Made by a program: the position numbers and the translations under genes
Shown here: positions 22,850-34,800 of the stretch, piece by piece
Layout of the letters: each line of letters begins with the position of its first letter
Numbering within the stretch: position 1 is the stretch's first letter
Assembly (NCBI GenBank): GCA_033439265.1
Contig: JAVTVX010000008.1
Location: 1,922,001 to 1,986,000 of the forward strand
DNA: 64,000 nt
DNA from: Dillenia suffruticosa
Taxonomy: Eukaryota; Streptophyta; Magnoliopsida; Dilleniales; Dilleniaceae
Direction: 5' to 3'
Notes under the pieces: generated by a model
Told to the model about the DNA's origin: nothing
Database searches by the model: none
What the model saw: the letters and a program-made list of their open reading frames with translations, nothing else

Positions 22850-23630
22850 TTGGGAATCGATTCATTCAAACATGTAATTCACCAAACATGTATTGCAGGA
22901 TGGGTACATGAGGCATTGTCTTATTTTTGGAGAATGAAAAGCAAATACGGGATAAAACCCACAATTCATCACTATGGATGTATGGTTGAACTCTATGGTC
23001 GATCTGGGCATCTAGACAAGGCTGAAGCATTTATAACTAAGATAACCATAAAACCTGATGCAGTTTTGTGGAGAAGTTTGATATGGGCATGTAAAATTCA
23101 TGGAGATACTGATCAGGCTGAGCATTTGATGAAACATGGAGGGCTCTTGGACATTGAGGCTTCTGATTGTGGGAGTTACGTACTTCTTGGAAATGTCATG
23201 CTGTGGCCGGAAAGTGGGATAATAAGGCAAAGGTTAGAGATTTTGGGCTTTTGAAGCCATCAGGGTCTAGTAAAATTGAGATTGATGGAGTAATTCATGA
23301 TTTTACTTCTGGCGATTCGAGTCACATTGATGAGGAAAAAATTTATAAAAAATTGGATGAGATAGAGGAACAGTTGAGTTTCAGAGGCATTGCTTGAGAT
23401 GGATAATGATGAGAGAGCCTTTCAACTTCATCATCACAGTGAAAAGCTTGCTGTTGCTTTGACAAACCCGGGGACCAACATTCATATGGTGAAGAACTTG
23501 CATTCTTGTGAAGACTGCCACTTTGTTGAAAATGATCTCAAGAATATATCAGAGCGAGATAGAAATAAGGGATAGAATACGCTTCCACCATTTTAGGAAT
23601 GGGAAATGTTCATGTGGGGATAAATGGTAA
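22850..23630 (+). pseudogene. Broken E/E+/DYW tail of a PLS-class PPR protein
   Basis: Three frames together encode a typical C-terminus of a plant RNA-editing PPR protein. The PPR/E part runs AGWVHEALSYFWRMKSKYGI ... HHYGCMVELYGRSGHLDKAE ... KPDAVLWRSLIWACKIHGD; E+ reads SSKIEIDGVIHDFTSGDSSH. The DYW part keeps the deaminase-like HSEKLAVAL (His-x-Glu), the NLHSCEDCH zinc motif and a final [16 protein letters not shown] before TAA (23628-23630). Frameshifts near 23225-23245, 23395 and 23560 break it, and the last triad is DKW instead of DYW. It belongs to a family unrelated to MRL1 (P-class), so the adjacent fragments form a chimera. No function is expected. Confidence 0.85.
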
Positions 23631-26236
23631 TGGACGCTTCTGCACAGATGACTGAAACTTTAGCAAAACCAATTCGATATAGAAACCACAAGCAAAAGGA
23701 ACAGCGCACGATGCCAAGAAACTTCAACTGATTCTCTTTCTTGCAATAATCCTAATAAAGTCTCAGGTCTTGCCCATTGTTTTTAACACAAGGCCTCCCA
23801 TGTAGTTGTGCTTGCCCTTCACTTCTCAAGCCCAATGGTGCTGTAACTGAATCTCTGCTATATCTTAATTCAAAAGAAAAATAGGAAAGATACTTTTCTT
23901 CTGGCAAGTGCATTTTACAAAAATAATAAATATATCAACCAGTTTTTCATTTCCTTTAGCTGCTGAGCTTTAATGCCCGAATTCTATGAACAGTCAAAAC
24001 ATGAAGGAGAGTGTTACTTGATATAGTTGGTGTTGTCATTGCTGTGGTTATTATTCTTGCTGCATATATCTTTTCCTGTCAGTTATGCTGGATTTATCTA
24101 GGATGAACCTAACAGATCAACCATAAGCACAATTCACGAAGAATTCATACTCAGATCTTCAGTTGGACACATGGATCGTCCAGATACAGTTCACTCCTAA
24201 CCGCTTTTTATAAAATCAAAACTTAGTCTGTAGCAACATGAAGGTGGATGACAGCAGAGATGCAAATTTTGAGCCCTCTCGTGGTGTTGAGATATTTCTT
24301 GTAAATTATGACCTCTTTTTACTTTTGAGCATGCTTTTGCATCTTTTTGTTTAGCTTCCATTATCAGAATTTACATCCAGAGGTGATAATACTGTTGCTG
24401 AATCTTTCTTGGAAATTTGCAGAAGAAAGCAGTAACTATGTGGAGTTGCAGAGAGTGGCCATTCATTACCATTTCACTTGCTTGCTATGAGTTGATGACT
24501 TATGGACAGCATCTCTAAAAGGTAGTGGATAACTTCTCCTAACAATTATTTGGTCAGTAAAAATAATTTAGGGAACGATACTTTATTTAGCTAACTCATT
24601 CGTAGCATTATGATATTGCTTTGTATCTGCATACCTCTTTCTCAATTGGTTATAACATAAGTTGCAACCCATAGCTCGAATTTGTATCTGCCTGTAGAAT
24701 TTTACAGTGAAAATGATCCCTTCTGCACCTATTCTTTATATTATTAGCGTACTCCTGGGGCTGCAGTGAGTTACAGAAGAGAAACGAACGCATGCTAAAC
24801 GGTAGCATTGGTTTGAACGGGCAAAGTTTTGCTCTAGTTACCTCGTGTGGTTGCATCACAACAACTTGGCATGTTGCTTGGGTCCACAATTCAAAATATA
24901 TATATATATATATATATTTTACTTTAAAGTTACGGTTGCTGATGTGTTGCCTCATCAAGTCGCCACATGGACCTTTGTTCCGATTAGAGCATAGCCATGG
25001 CCAATTTGAAATGTTATTCAGACCTTGCTCTACTAGAAGCTAATGTTAATATTGTGTAAGCAAAGTGAGAACTTACATGAAATGATTTGTTCCCTAAATT
25101 ATGTCAGTTTGAAATGATTTTCAGGTTGAATGGTTTCTTGTGGTGAAGGGTATTATCTGATTACTATTTTAAGGTTTATTTTGACTGATCTGCACACTGA
25201 AACATCAGGTTTTCATTGCCCTTCTTTTTAACCATTATCGCTTCTGATTCTGTAAAAATATGTAGAGTGGTAGAACACTTCATCTCCTTGTAAAATATTT
25301 CATAATGAGAGGAGGGGTTCAATCTTTTTATTTTAACAAGATCATTTAGACACTCAAATTTGAGTGAGACTCATCCTTTCTCAAACTCTTGGAACCCGAA
25401 TAAGGGTTTTTGATTTCATTAAATAATATTTTCATATGGTTGGAGTGGCAAATTGCCAAGCCCTCTTGGTATGGCAATGGAATCATTTTGCGAAGATATT
25501 GTAATTTATTGGTTCCTTTTCTATTTACTCTCCATTTTTGAGGAATCTATTAGGTGATATGCAAATCATTTTGATGGTGTTGTAGTACTACTAGCTACAA
25601 AAAATGGGAAGGGGAAAAAAAGACCTGATTGATGGGAAAAGAATTGGGCATATCTTTAAAAGTGCTAAATCCCAGATTTTAGGATGCTTATTTTAAAGAG
25701 GGGCATATTATTTCTTATTGCAAATGGAATATTGTAGTTGTTTATCAGAAATTTTATTCAGATTCTTGAGGTAGAAGCACAAAGGGATGGTTCTCCTTCA
25801 TATGCCATTTGTTGATGTCCTTTTCCCCAACACCAAGTGCAGGAATAGGAAGAAGAAAACTCATAGCTCCTGCTTACCTCACCCAAGCTCCAATTGGGGG
25901 GAGAGAGAGAGTGAGAGAGAGGAAAAGGAAGAATCATGAGAAAGTCACCATGGCTTCCAATTTTCATTTATCTGTAGTTTTTAACTTCTTACTGCACTGA
26001 ATAAATAATAAATTCTTTGTAATATATTTTATGAGACTATGAGATTGTATTAGTGGATCTTCCCATTTTGCATTGATGGGACTCTTTCTTTTTGAGTTCA
26101 ATGCTGGTTAGGGTTGATAGGGACTTGCAGTGACAAATGTATAAAATATAGTCTCATTAGCAATTGCGTGACCAGTTCAGCAAAAGTCTCTATGCATCAA
26201 ACTAGGTAATTACAGTTTTGAAGCAACGCATATCAT

Positions 26237-26241
<5 letters not shown>

Positions 26242-26284
<43 letters not shown>
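26242..26284. repeat. (CT)n microsatellite
   Basis: About 21 uninterrupted CT units in spacer sequence. Confidence 0.95.
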
Positions 26285-26287
<3 letters not shown>

Positions 26288-27044
26288 AAATAAATTATCC
26301 AAGTCATATCATATTTGAGCTTTCTTCTTCTTTAATCAATATTCAACTAATGAGACAACATTCTCAATCTCCCCCTTTTTCTCTCGTTTCTTTTTCCTTG
26401 AATGCAATTTTATATTCTATCATGGACAACGTCATCACCCTACAATACCATACTTCACATCATATTTAGAGATCTACTAAATTAAATATGAACTCCATTC
26501 GAATTGAGTAATCAATAATCAAGATAATAAAATTTAAAATAATATAATTTTTATCGATCTGTTAATAATGTTTCGGTATTAAAATATTAGATTGCATTAT
26601 ATTATTCAATTCTTATTTTAATAATTAATTTTGTTACACTACTCCATTAAATATATCAATCACCCCACTAAAACCAAAACTTAGAAAAAAACTTTTTTCC
26701 CAAATCCATGTGAACCCTTTCAAAATTGAGTTGCTAGCCACATGTTCTCTCCTCTTTGATGTAAACAATGAGCTTTGGAGTTCTCTTTCTTGTCCAAGAT
26801 GCCATCTAAAATTGCATAAAAGGGAAAAAGCATGATATCCCCCTTTTTTTTAATTTGTTGAGTTCTATTATTTTAGGAATTTAGCACCTAATTTTACCCA
26901 CTTCTTCTTATTCACTTTAACATAAATTGCTTTATTATCTTTTGTACCACTGTCAAGCACTTCAAGACAACATCGTGAAACCCTCTTTAACCCATCACAA
27001 TCTTGAGAAAAAGGTTTTCTCATCACTTGTACGTTGTATCCTTT

Positions 27045-27228
27045 GATAATGGACAGTCGGTCTAATAAAATAAATTATTAAATTTTTTAATCAGATCTAT
27101 AATTTAAAATTTGAGAATCGAAAGAATTACGCTGAGAGAGTCACCCCTAAATAGAGCACTGCAGATGGTTAAATCGGATTAATCAGAATATAGTTTCGGA
27201 TATCGATAGTAGGGACTAACAAAAAATT
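27045..27228 (+). repeat. SINE-like dispersed repeat, best-preserved copy
   Basis: The block starts GGACAGTCGGTCTAAT, continues GAGAATCGAAAGAATTACGC, CACCCCTAAATAGAGCACTG and GGTTAAATCGGATTAATC, and ends GGATATCGATAGTAGGGACT. Related, more decayed blocks occur at 2105-2280, 9275-9440, 34650-34800, 58560-58655 and 63755-63905. Confidence 0.6.
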
Positions 27229-27607
27229 GAGTTCATGGTGATCTAAAAATTTGGGCTAGCCCCATTTGAGACCCTTTTTCTTTAGGCCAAAAGTCTCTTT
27301 ACTAAGTGAATTTTAATGAGGAAAAACAAAGAAATAGAATGAAAAGTAATATGATAAGTATTGAGTCCTTGCGGTGCATAAAATTTGTAAAAATAATTAT
27401 AGTAATATTATGTTTACATTCAATATATACAAAAAGATAGATTTAATATTATATTTAAATTAACTAATTACATATAAACATATTATTAGCCTAACATAAG
27501 CAAAAAAGGAGTAAATATATAATTTTGAAATGCAAATACTTGTAAAAATTGTTGGTATTCAAATCTAGGTTAAACAGAAACAGAAACACGAGAAAATTTA
27601 TAAATAT

Positions 27608-27640
<33 letters not shown>
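27608..27640. repeat. (AT)n microsatellite
   Basis: About 16 AT units in a strongly A/T-rich spacer. Confidence 0.9.
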
Positions 27641-27642
<2 letters not shown>

Positions 27643-28136
27643 TTTTATATAAATATCAATTATATAATTATTAATTATAAAAAATAATATAAAAATTATA
27701 ATTATAATTAATTAATTCATTCATCCATTAAATATAGAAGTAAATATAAAAAATATAATAATTTTTATATAAATATTAATTAATTTAACATTCGAAATAT
27801 TTCGATAAGAAAAAATTTTTTAAAAACAGGAAACATCGATATTGTGAAATTTCAAGATTTAAACCGCAATTAAATACAATTTTTTTATTCTATCAAATTA
27901 TTTTTTGGGGGGAGGGGTTCGACTTGATGATATCATAAAAGCAATTATTTCAAAAATAAATTGAAAAGGACAGAATTGCTTTTTCAATCTTGTCTGTAGT
28001 ATCAATGTGTCCAAACAAGATAAGAAAATGCAGCAATAATAATATAAGATATGAGAATGTTGAATGGGGAGGGAAGCATGCATCATAATAATTATCAAAT
28101 GTAGAAAAATATATATCACCATATATGTAGAGTCCC

Positions 28137-28140
<4 letters not shown>

Positions 28141-28180
<40 letters not shown>
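28141..28180. repeat. (CT)n microsatellite
   Basis: About 20 uninterrupted TC units. Confidence 0.95.
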
Positions 28181-28184
<4 letters not shown>

Positions 28185-28304
28185 GACATGAATTGCACCA
28201 AGTGAAAATGATTTTCTCTCTCTAGATGATACGGGAATCTTTTCCCGACAACAAAATCATGGTATTCTACAAACTTGATGCGATTTAGACTCTTCTGTAA
28301 TCCT

Positions 28305-28349
28305 CATACATACATACATACATACAGACAGACAGACATACATACATAC
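28305..28349. repeat. Compound (CATA)n(CAGA)n(CATA)n microsatellite
   Basis: CATA units, then CAGACAGACAGA, then CATA units again; a compound tetranucleotide array formed by one T-to-G variant spreading in the middle. Confidence 0.9.
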
Positions 28350-30660
28350 GTGAGAAAAAAAATGCATTTTTAACAAAAGAAATCTTTAAAATAATTTGTA
28401 CTTTTTTCTTTTATATTGTTTTTTTGTTGGGTTTTGGTTTTTTGTTTTCTAGTACAGAGTTCTTGGAACCTAAATGAGATCAAAGCATGCAAATCATACT
28501 TCTTTTTTTGTGGAAATCATGTTGGGTGGTCCTTTACCTTGTCCTTTTGTCACTTTTTCTTCACATGAATGGTGTGCAGGAGAGCTCACTCCTCTTTCCT
28601 TTTTCCTTTTGTACAAACCTCTTCAGTGTTTGTAAACTTTGTACACCATATCTAAGGATGTGTTTTTGGAGAAAAACATGCCAAGATTTGTTGAGTTAGG
28701 TGAATTTTTAAGCAAAAACATATTAGCTTAGTACCCAAATGATAAATATATATATAATAGACTGCGTGCACTAAAAAAAAAAAACATAATTTTTCCGACG
28801 TCGCAAGATATGTCGTCAAATATTTACTTTTTTATCCTGGTTATTTTTAATTTTCAAAAAAACATTGTCAAAATATGTCATTAGCAATATTTTTTGTCTA
28901 AAAATATCTTCCAAAACTAAAAGCATGTAAAAATTGAGAAATAATGGGGAAATTTTTTTCCATGGTATTCTCTTACGTTTATACCGACATTTTCTTTTGT
29001 ATCGTCTTAAATTTTACCGATGTTAATAAACGCCAATAGATGTAAAACAAAGAAAGCTCTATATTTTTGTAGTGATGGTTGAAGAGAGGAGATCACGTTC
29101 AGCTATTTCGTTAAAACTTTAAGAAAAAAAATAATATATATAATTTTGAAAATTATAACCTTAACTAAGATATCCTTTATACTATCTTTCATCTCATTGA
29201 AGTGTTAGGAATTTTTATTCAAATTCCATGAGATTAATGCATTCAAAATTGAATTAATGGAAGAAAAATATAATTGAAAAGATTAAATGAGATAAGAAAT
29301 GAAAAAAAATTGAATTGAATTTTATTTGATCAGATTTCGGTGATCCATTTAAATCTCCATATAATTAGTCTTGTTTTCTGTTTTGAATATTTAATTGAAT
29401 TCTCATAACGTACAATAATAATTTAGGGTGATAATTATAGGGTTTTAATGACTTTTTGATAGTTGAAAACCTATACAAATCCATTCCTAATACATTGGGT
29501 TCCTAAATCTAAATTTTTATTATTTCACATAATCTATTGATTGAAATCGAGTGTTTAAAAGATTTGTACATGTTTCAAGGATTATTATTATGATAATGTT
29601 GCAACCGCCGGAAGTAAAGGAGAGAAGTAAAACTAGAGATAACCCAAAATCCCCTTTTTGCTTTTGTTTTAATTTAACTCAATTTTGCATTAGAAGCATG
29701 CATTAAATCTGTAATGCATTCTAACATGAGGGAAAGTAAATAGCTAGCATACTTTATAGAAAGTAAAGTTTTGAGATTAACCCCGATAATTAATTGTGAT
29801 TGAGAATAATATATAAATATCGATTAAAATATTATATAAAAAGATTGTTAAATTATATTACTCAAATAATATTATTTTAAATACCAGTATTTATAATCTT
29901 AAATAAATAAAACAAATCTGTAAACAATTCGAAGTACAGTTCGAATTCTAATTATTACATTCTTTTTTTTTTAACTCAAATTTTGTGCAAAATCTTGTTA
30001 ACAATGAAAAAACGAGATTTAAAACAGTCAATTCTTTAATGGATTTCACAGTATTTAAGTCAGATTCGTCGAACGAAACTCAAATATTGATCGATAATAA
30101 GTAATCCAGTCACACCTAGAAAAATATATATCCCAATAATTTCTCCTTTACAAGTGGGGAACTATTCACATCACAGTACTACCAGGCCTAACTTGCAGAC
30201 ATCACCAACTTGATTCCCAGGAATATGTTTCACTTTCCTTGGAGAATCAAGGCCAAAGTTGGAGAGAGAGAGAGAGAGAGAGAGAGCAAGGCTACCTCCA
30301 TAGATGAAAACAGGTCATACACACACAAAGAACATCAAATTTTCAACCTGCACAGACATGCCGAATTGATAGAAGCAAGATGTTTATAATGATTTTGATA
30401 TTTGTTTTTTCTCAGACATTTAGTCAAACAAAGTACTAGGGGGCAATTTGTAAGACAAGACAATACCTAGTACTTATATTTTTTTCAAATATTACTTAAA
30501 GAGACCAATTACATAAATACAGTTCTTGAACACCTTTCAAGCAACCCCCAATTTACAAGAACTCGATTGCAAAGATCTCCTTGCTAATATCTTATTCCTA
30601 CACTTAATTCATGGATCATGCCCTCCAGGCCCCAGGCCCTAAAACACCCAAATTACAGCC

Positions 30661-30681
30661 TCTCTCTCTCTCTCTCTCTCT
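30661..30681. repeat. (TC)n tract in the 3' flank of the bZIP gene
   Basis: About ten TC units, 150 nt beyond the bZIP stop codon, probably within its 3' untranslated region. Confidence 0.85.
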
Positions 30682-30830
30682 AAAGCAAATATGGATCTAG
30701 TAATGTTAAAGGACCAAGAGAAATGAAAATAATTAAATTTGGTATGACACAGATTATCTAAGAAATATGATAAAATTATGCCACATCAGATTTAATCTTT
30801 TGCAACTTTCTTGGTCCATCTAACATCTTT

Positions 30831-31304
30831 TCAATATTGGAGCAAACTATCTGCAGAAGCCATGATGGGTTGATTGACATAGACCAAATTCATAGGATTG
30901 ACAAAGTAGTCATTTGAATCAAAAAAGTTCATGGAGTCTCCCAAATCAAACCCACCGTTGCTAACATTCATAAAGCCAATAATATCATTGAGAGATTGCA
31001 ACCTGTGGCTTAACTCACTCACTTGAGCTCTAAGAACAGAGTTTTCTGCCTCAGCGTTCATGTAATGCTGGCTTGTGACACTCAAATCGTTGAGGATCTG
31101 ACCATTCTCTTTCCTCAGCTCAGCCACCTGAGCCATTAGATCATCCAAATGCTTCTGTTTCCTCATCCTAGACCTCCTAGCCGATTCGCGGTTCGAGATC
31201 ATCCTCTTTCTCTTCCTCTGATCAATCAAGAGCCGCAAGTCTTCTTCAGAACCTGAATTTTGTAGCAGAGATGACCCTGAAGATGTCCCACTAGGTGATG
31301 CCAT
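30831..31304 (-). CDS. bZIP11: Group S1 bZIP transcription factor (bZIP11/bZIP2/bZIP44-like)
   Basis: A single intronless frame of 157 residues starts MASPSGTSSGSS at the ATG complementing 31302-31304; upstream in-frame sequence has only a TTG, so this is the first usable start. The basic region is at about residues 30-50 (RKRKRMISNRESARRSRMRK) with the invariant N38-x7-R46 that contacts ACGT-core DNA. The zipper runs from L56 through L63, I70, T77, A84, L91, L98 and L105, the long zipper of group S. The C-terminus (MNLVYVNQPIMASADSLLQY) is typical of S1. These nuclear proteins heterodimerise with group C bZIPs and reprogram amino-acid and carbon metabolism under low energy. The leader carries the sucrose-control uORF, so translation is predicted to fall when sucrose is high. 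Assignment to bZIP11 rather than another S1 member is tentative. Confidence 0.95.
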   Translation of the reverse strand: MASPSGTSSGSSLLQNSGSEEDLRLLIDQRKRKRMISNRESARRSRMRKQKHLDDLMAQVAELRKENGQILNDLSVTSQHYMNAEAENSVLRAQVSELSHRLQSLNDIIGFMNVSNGGFDLGDSMNFFDSNDYFVNPMNLVYVNQPIMASADSLLQY

Positions 31305-31520
31305 AGAGAAAAACTCAAAAACCCCAGAAAGCAAAACAATTTTTTTTCTCTTTTTTTTTTTTTGGATTTTTGGAGACTAGTGGTAGATTATTAGGTGAAA
31401 ATAAGCAGGACCCGGATGAAAATAAGATCAATATAGTTAGATAATATTACTAACTATATATTATTATTATAAAGAAAAAAAACGAAGCTTAGATTATAAT
31501 AAAAACGTGACACTAATAAA

Positions 31521-31646
31521 TCATGAAATGTAATAGAACCAGTAGAGGAAAACAACTGAGAAAGATTGAACCAAGTGAGTCCTGCGCCTATATGTGGAAT
31601 TGATCATAAACCCAGAAAGAAACAGTTCACTGAGAATTGGAGACAT
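31521..31646 (-). CDS. Conserved sucrose-control peptide uORF of the bZIP gene
   Basis: A 41-codon upstream ORF in the bZIP leader starts MSPILSELFLSGFMINST and ends with RRR followed by THLVQSFSVVFLYWFYYIS and TGA. It matches the conserved peptide uORF of Arabidopsis S1 bZIPs (bZIP11 uORF2), whose nascent peptide stalls ribosomes when sucrose is high and represses the main ORF (SIRT). An internal Met at codon 14 corresponds to the in-frame uORF3 start in Arabidopsis. The stop lies 216 nt before the main ATG, with no other ATG between. Confidence 0.95.
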   Translation of the reverse strand: MSPILSELFLSGFMINSTYRRRTHLVQSFSVVFLYWFYYIS

Positions 31647-31680
31647 GAATCTCAAACGTTAAAATCAAAATATTGAGCAT
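31627..31680 (-). CDS. Short first uORF overlapping the sucrose-control uORF
   Basis: A 17-codon ORF (MLNILILTFEIHVSNSQ, then TGA) begins 34 nt upstream of the sucrose-control uORF and overlaps its first codons in another frame. Arabidopsis bZIP11 also has an overlapping uORF1, so the arrangement may be conserved. Peptide sequence itself shows no recognisable conservation. Confidence 0.5.
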   Translation of the reverse strand: MLNILILTFEIHVSNSQ

Positions 31681-31850
31681 TTAAATGGCTGTTTTAATTG
31701 AACTACGAAGATAGATGTATAGTATAGATCTTGATCTGAAAATCAAGAGAAATATGAAAGGAAGACTAGAGAGAGAGAGAGAGAGAGAGCGAGTGAGATA
31801 GCAGAAGAGAAGGGAAAGGAAGAAGGGAGTCGGAAGGTTTTGGGAAAGGA

Positions 31851-31860
31851 ATATATAGAG
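31851..31860 (-). promoter_or_regulatory. Candidate TATA box of the bZIP gene
   Basis: The minus strand reads CTCTATATATTCC, about 170 nt upstream of the first uORF, with a CT-rich leader (about 31771-31790) between. Motif and position only. Confidence 0.5.
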
Positions 31861-31869
31861 CCTGAAAAG

Positions 31870-34800
31870 AAAGAACAACCACTTAAAAAAATAATTTTTA
31901 TGGGAAAAAAGGAAGATATTTTAATGGAGGAGGATCGTACTGCGGAATCTCCTCTGAAAAATTAAAATAAAAGTTAAAAAATAGTTATAAACTAAAGTTG
32001 GGTTGGGAAAGGTGATGGAGCATGTGGGGTGGGGGTTGGCGTGTGAGGTACAAAATTTAATAATCGTGTCCAACTACACTGTGAAGCATCAATATGACAA
32101 TTTTTTTTTATTTTTTTTAATTAATTTAAAAATAAAATTCTTTCCAATGACTCTCTCCGGCTTAACCATATGGAGGATACACACGACCTCGTTCAGGTGT
32201 ATGAAGCATAAAACGACGACGTTTCATGAAGGAAAGGACTGTGTTTCTGGCAAGTCCTGGGTCTCGCTTCCCTATATGCTAGTGCTACCATGCAATTCAC
32301 CGCAAGATCATCATAGTGGCGGTGATGGGTCTCTGACACAAGTCACGTAACACGATCTTGGGATGTACGTGCGCCTCGATACCATTTTAATTCGTTCTCG
32401 TCACTTCTGGCGTCTGTTCTGTCCAAATGTCTCATTTGTCCTTTGTCAACTTGATTGGTTTTTGGAACCTTCGGGGACAATTATGTCAGATAATAAATTT
32501 CGGATATTTACCTTTATTAATAAAGCAAAAGGAGGGGAAAAATTGACATTTGATTTGGTTTTTTTCAAGTAAATCATGATTTTCATAAATTCATATTAAA
32601 TCTTATTAAATTTAATTTAAATTATATTATATTTTTAAAAGATAAAATTCTCTTCACATTTATTTTCTTATATACAATATTTAAATATAAAATTTTATTT
32701 AAAAAATATCAATATTCGACTATCGATTAATCTTATATCATAATATACCTTGTGATTTAAGCTTTATTAATGCCCCTAGGATTTATTAGTTTTTCGTTTT
32801 ACCCTTATTTATCATAAAAATAAGAAACTAATAAGAATTAAAAATAAAAAAATGAAAAAATAAAATAATTTTGTCTATTTCTTCCTAAATCCTCAATGGT
32901 CGACAAATTCACATAGCCTAACTCTTTAAAATAATTTTGTGGAGCAAACCCAACTTTTTAAAAAAAAAATTTATTAATTATTTATGTAATACTTAAACCC
33001 TAAATCAAGGAGGGAGATAAAAGTAATAATAGAGGAAATCTCATGAGCCACATTGGCACATTTTAAATCAGAAAGAATAAACTGATTTAGTCTGAACCAC
33101 AGAGGCTTAAATAATCATTTTTTAAGTACTAATAATAAATAAAGTGTCACCTTTTTCCTTTTTTTTTTTTTTTTTAATTAAGGTTGGCACAAGCATCACA
33201 AGGCGGACAAGGTTAAATGGAGCTGAATCTGATTCATAATTAAGTCAAATCTTCATTATTTAAGTAAGACCAAGATCAAGATGCATGCACTTGCGTTTTG
33301 AACTTTCCCGCATGGGATAGTAAAAAAAAAAAAAGAGTGAAAATATATATTTTTATAAAACTTTTAATACTAGATTTTGAGAAAAATATTTTTAAAACTT
33401 TTTACCAAATTCTCATGGATATAACGATAAGACGCTATACTCTCTTAATTATAAATTTCGAGTTCGAATCATAAAAATAAAAAAAATGATACGTAAAAAA
33501 GTTAATATTTTAATAGATTTCATAGTATTTGAATTGGATTAATAAAAAAATTTAGATAACGATGGGTGAAAATTAAAAATTTTAAAAAAAAACCCACATA
33601 TAACACATGTTGAGAGAGAGTGTGTGTGAGTGTGGTGAGTTTAATTTGTTGTTAATTGTCATACTTGTCGTTATGGTTTGAATGAATTGAGACGTTGTAT
33701 AAATTATTATTTTATAAATTATTGGGATGTGATAAATATATTCGATCTGATTAAATCTAATTCGACTTGAGTTAAACCCTTTAAGAATAGAACTCTTCTG
33801 ATATTTCTTTATACACAAATTAAATTCGAAATCTTATATAAAGGGTATCGATATCCGGTTATTAGATCAAACAATGTTATTAAAAAATTTTACTTTAATA
33901 TTTATAATCACACTCTCTACTTTTAATTATTTTATCTTTTATCCCAACAAAATTGTAAGCATGTGTGGAATGTAATTAAAATAATAATCCTTTTCTTTTT
34001 ATGACTTTGCCAATTCTCATTCATAGTTCTTTGGGCGCACAATTCACCAATCTTTTGAGTGAGAGTCTTAATCTATCAGCCATATAAATAATACAAAAAT
34101 TATAAGCATAGAAAAAGAATTTGAAAGAATAACAAAATAGTAAAAATTTTAATAAATTGGATTTTACGTGACAATATATATTAATATATTCTTAAATTTT
34201 TATTAGATTTGAAAAATGTTTTGATTAATTATTTTATTTAAAAAATTGTTTTGACCGATTTTTGAGTAAAAAAATTAGAATATACTGATATTAATTACTA
34301 TATATGATTCGTTAATTTAAATTTTAATTCATTTAATTATTTCAGAATTACTCAATGTAAAAAAGAAAAACTTTTTTTAAATCATCGGTAACGAGACATG
34401 ATGCCTGATTACTTTGAAAAAATTAATAAAATTTGGGATATTAATGTTCATAAGGGTTACCCTAATTTTATCTTGAAGCTTATATAATTATCCTTTTTCT
34501 TTCCCCTAAATTTTCCCACTTGTTAATGACCTTTATTTTTTCATAAACTTTCTTACCACCGTGCCAACATGATAAAGTGGAACCGAAGTACAAAATCAAG
34601 CACATTGTCCTTTGAGATTTAACCTTTATTTATAGAGAGAGAATCACTCTCGACCGATAATCGATTTAATGGATAAAAATATTAGATTTTTTTATTAAAT
34701 TTTAAATTTAAAAATTAAGAATTGAGAAAAACTCTTTCTAAATTGATCTTGATAACTCTTAGATCAGATTAATCGAATTCGAATATCGGATGAGAGAGAG

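Larger units (their letters stand above)
23631..30660. other. 7-kb spacer without recognised genes
   Basis: I found no convincing exon. Contents are microsatellites, a SINE-like copy at 27045-27228, another degenerate copy at about 29945-30110, and an A/T-rich block at about 27540-27890. Some stretches (about 23700-25700) may be old 3' sequence of the PPR genes, but nothing there reads as protein. Confidence 0.4.

Noticed and set aside
28305-28349. Regular tetranucleotide array considered as a CRISPR-like repeat
   Set aside because: Simple microsatellite with no spacers, in a plant nuclear genome.
31305-31334. Ten-residue N-terminal extension of the bZIP protein (LSGVFEFFS before MASPSG)
   Set aside because: The first codon would be TTG, not ATG; the first ATG after the uORF is at 31304 and matches the usual MAS start of S1 bZIPs.
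32003-32572. Two plus-strand frames upstream of the bZIP gene
   Set aside because: They run through poly-T tracts and show no family features.
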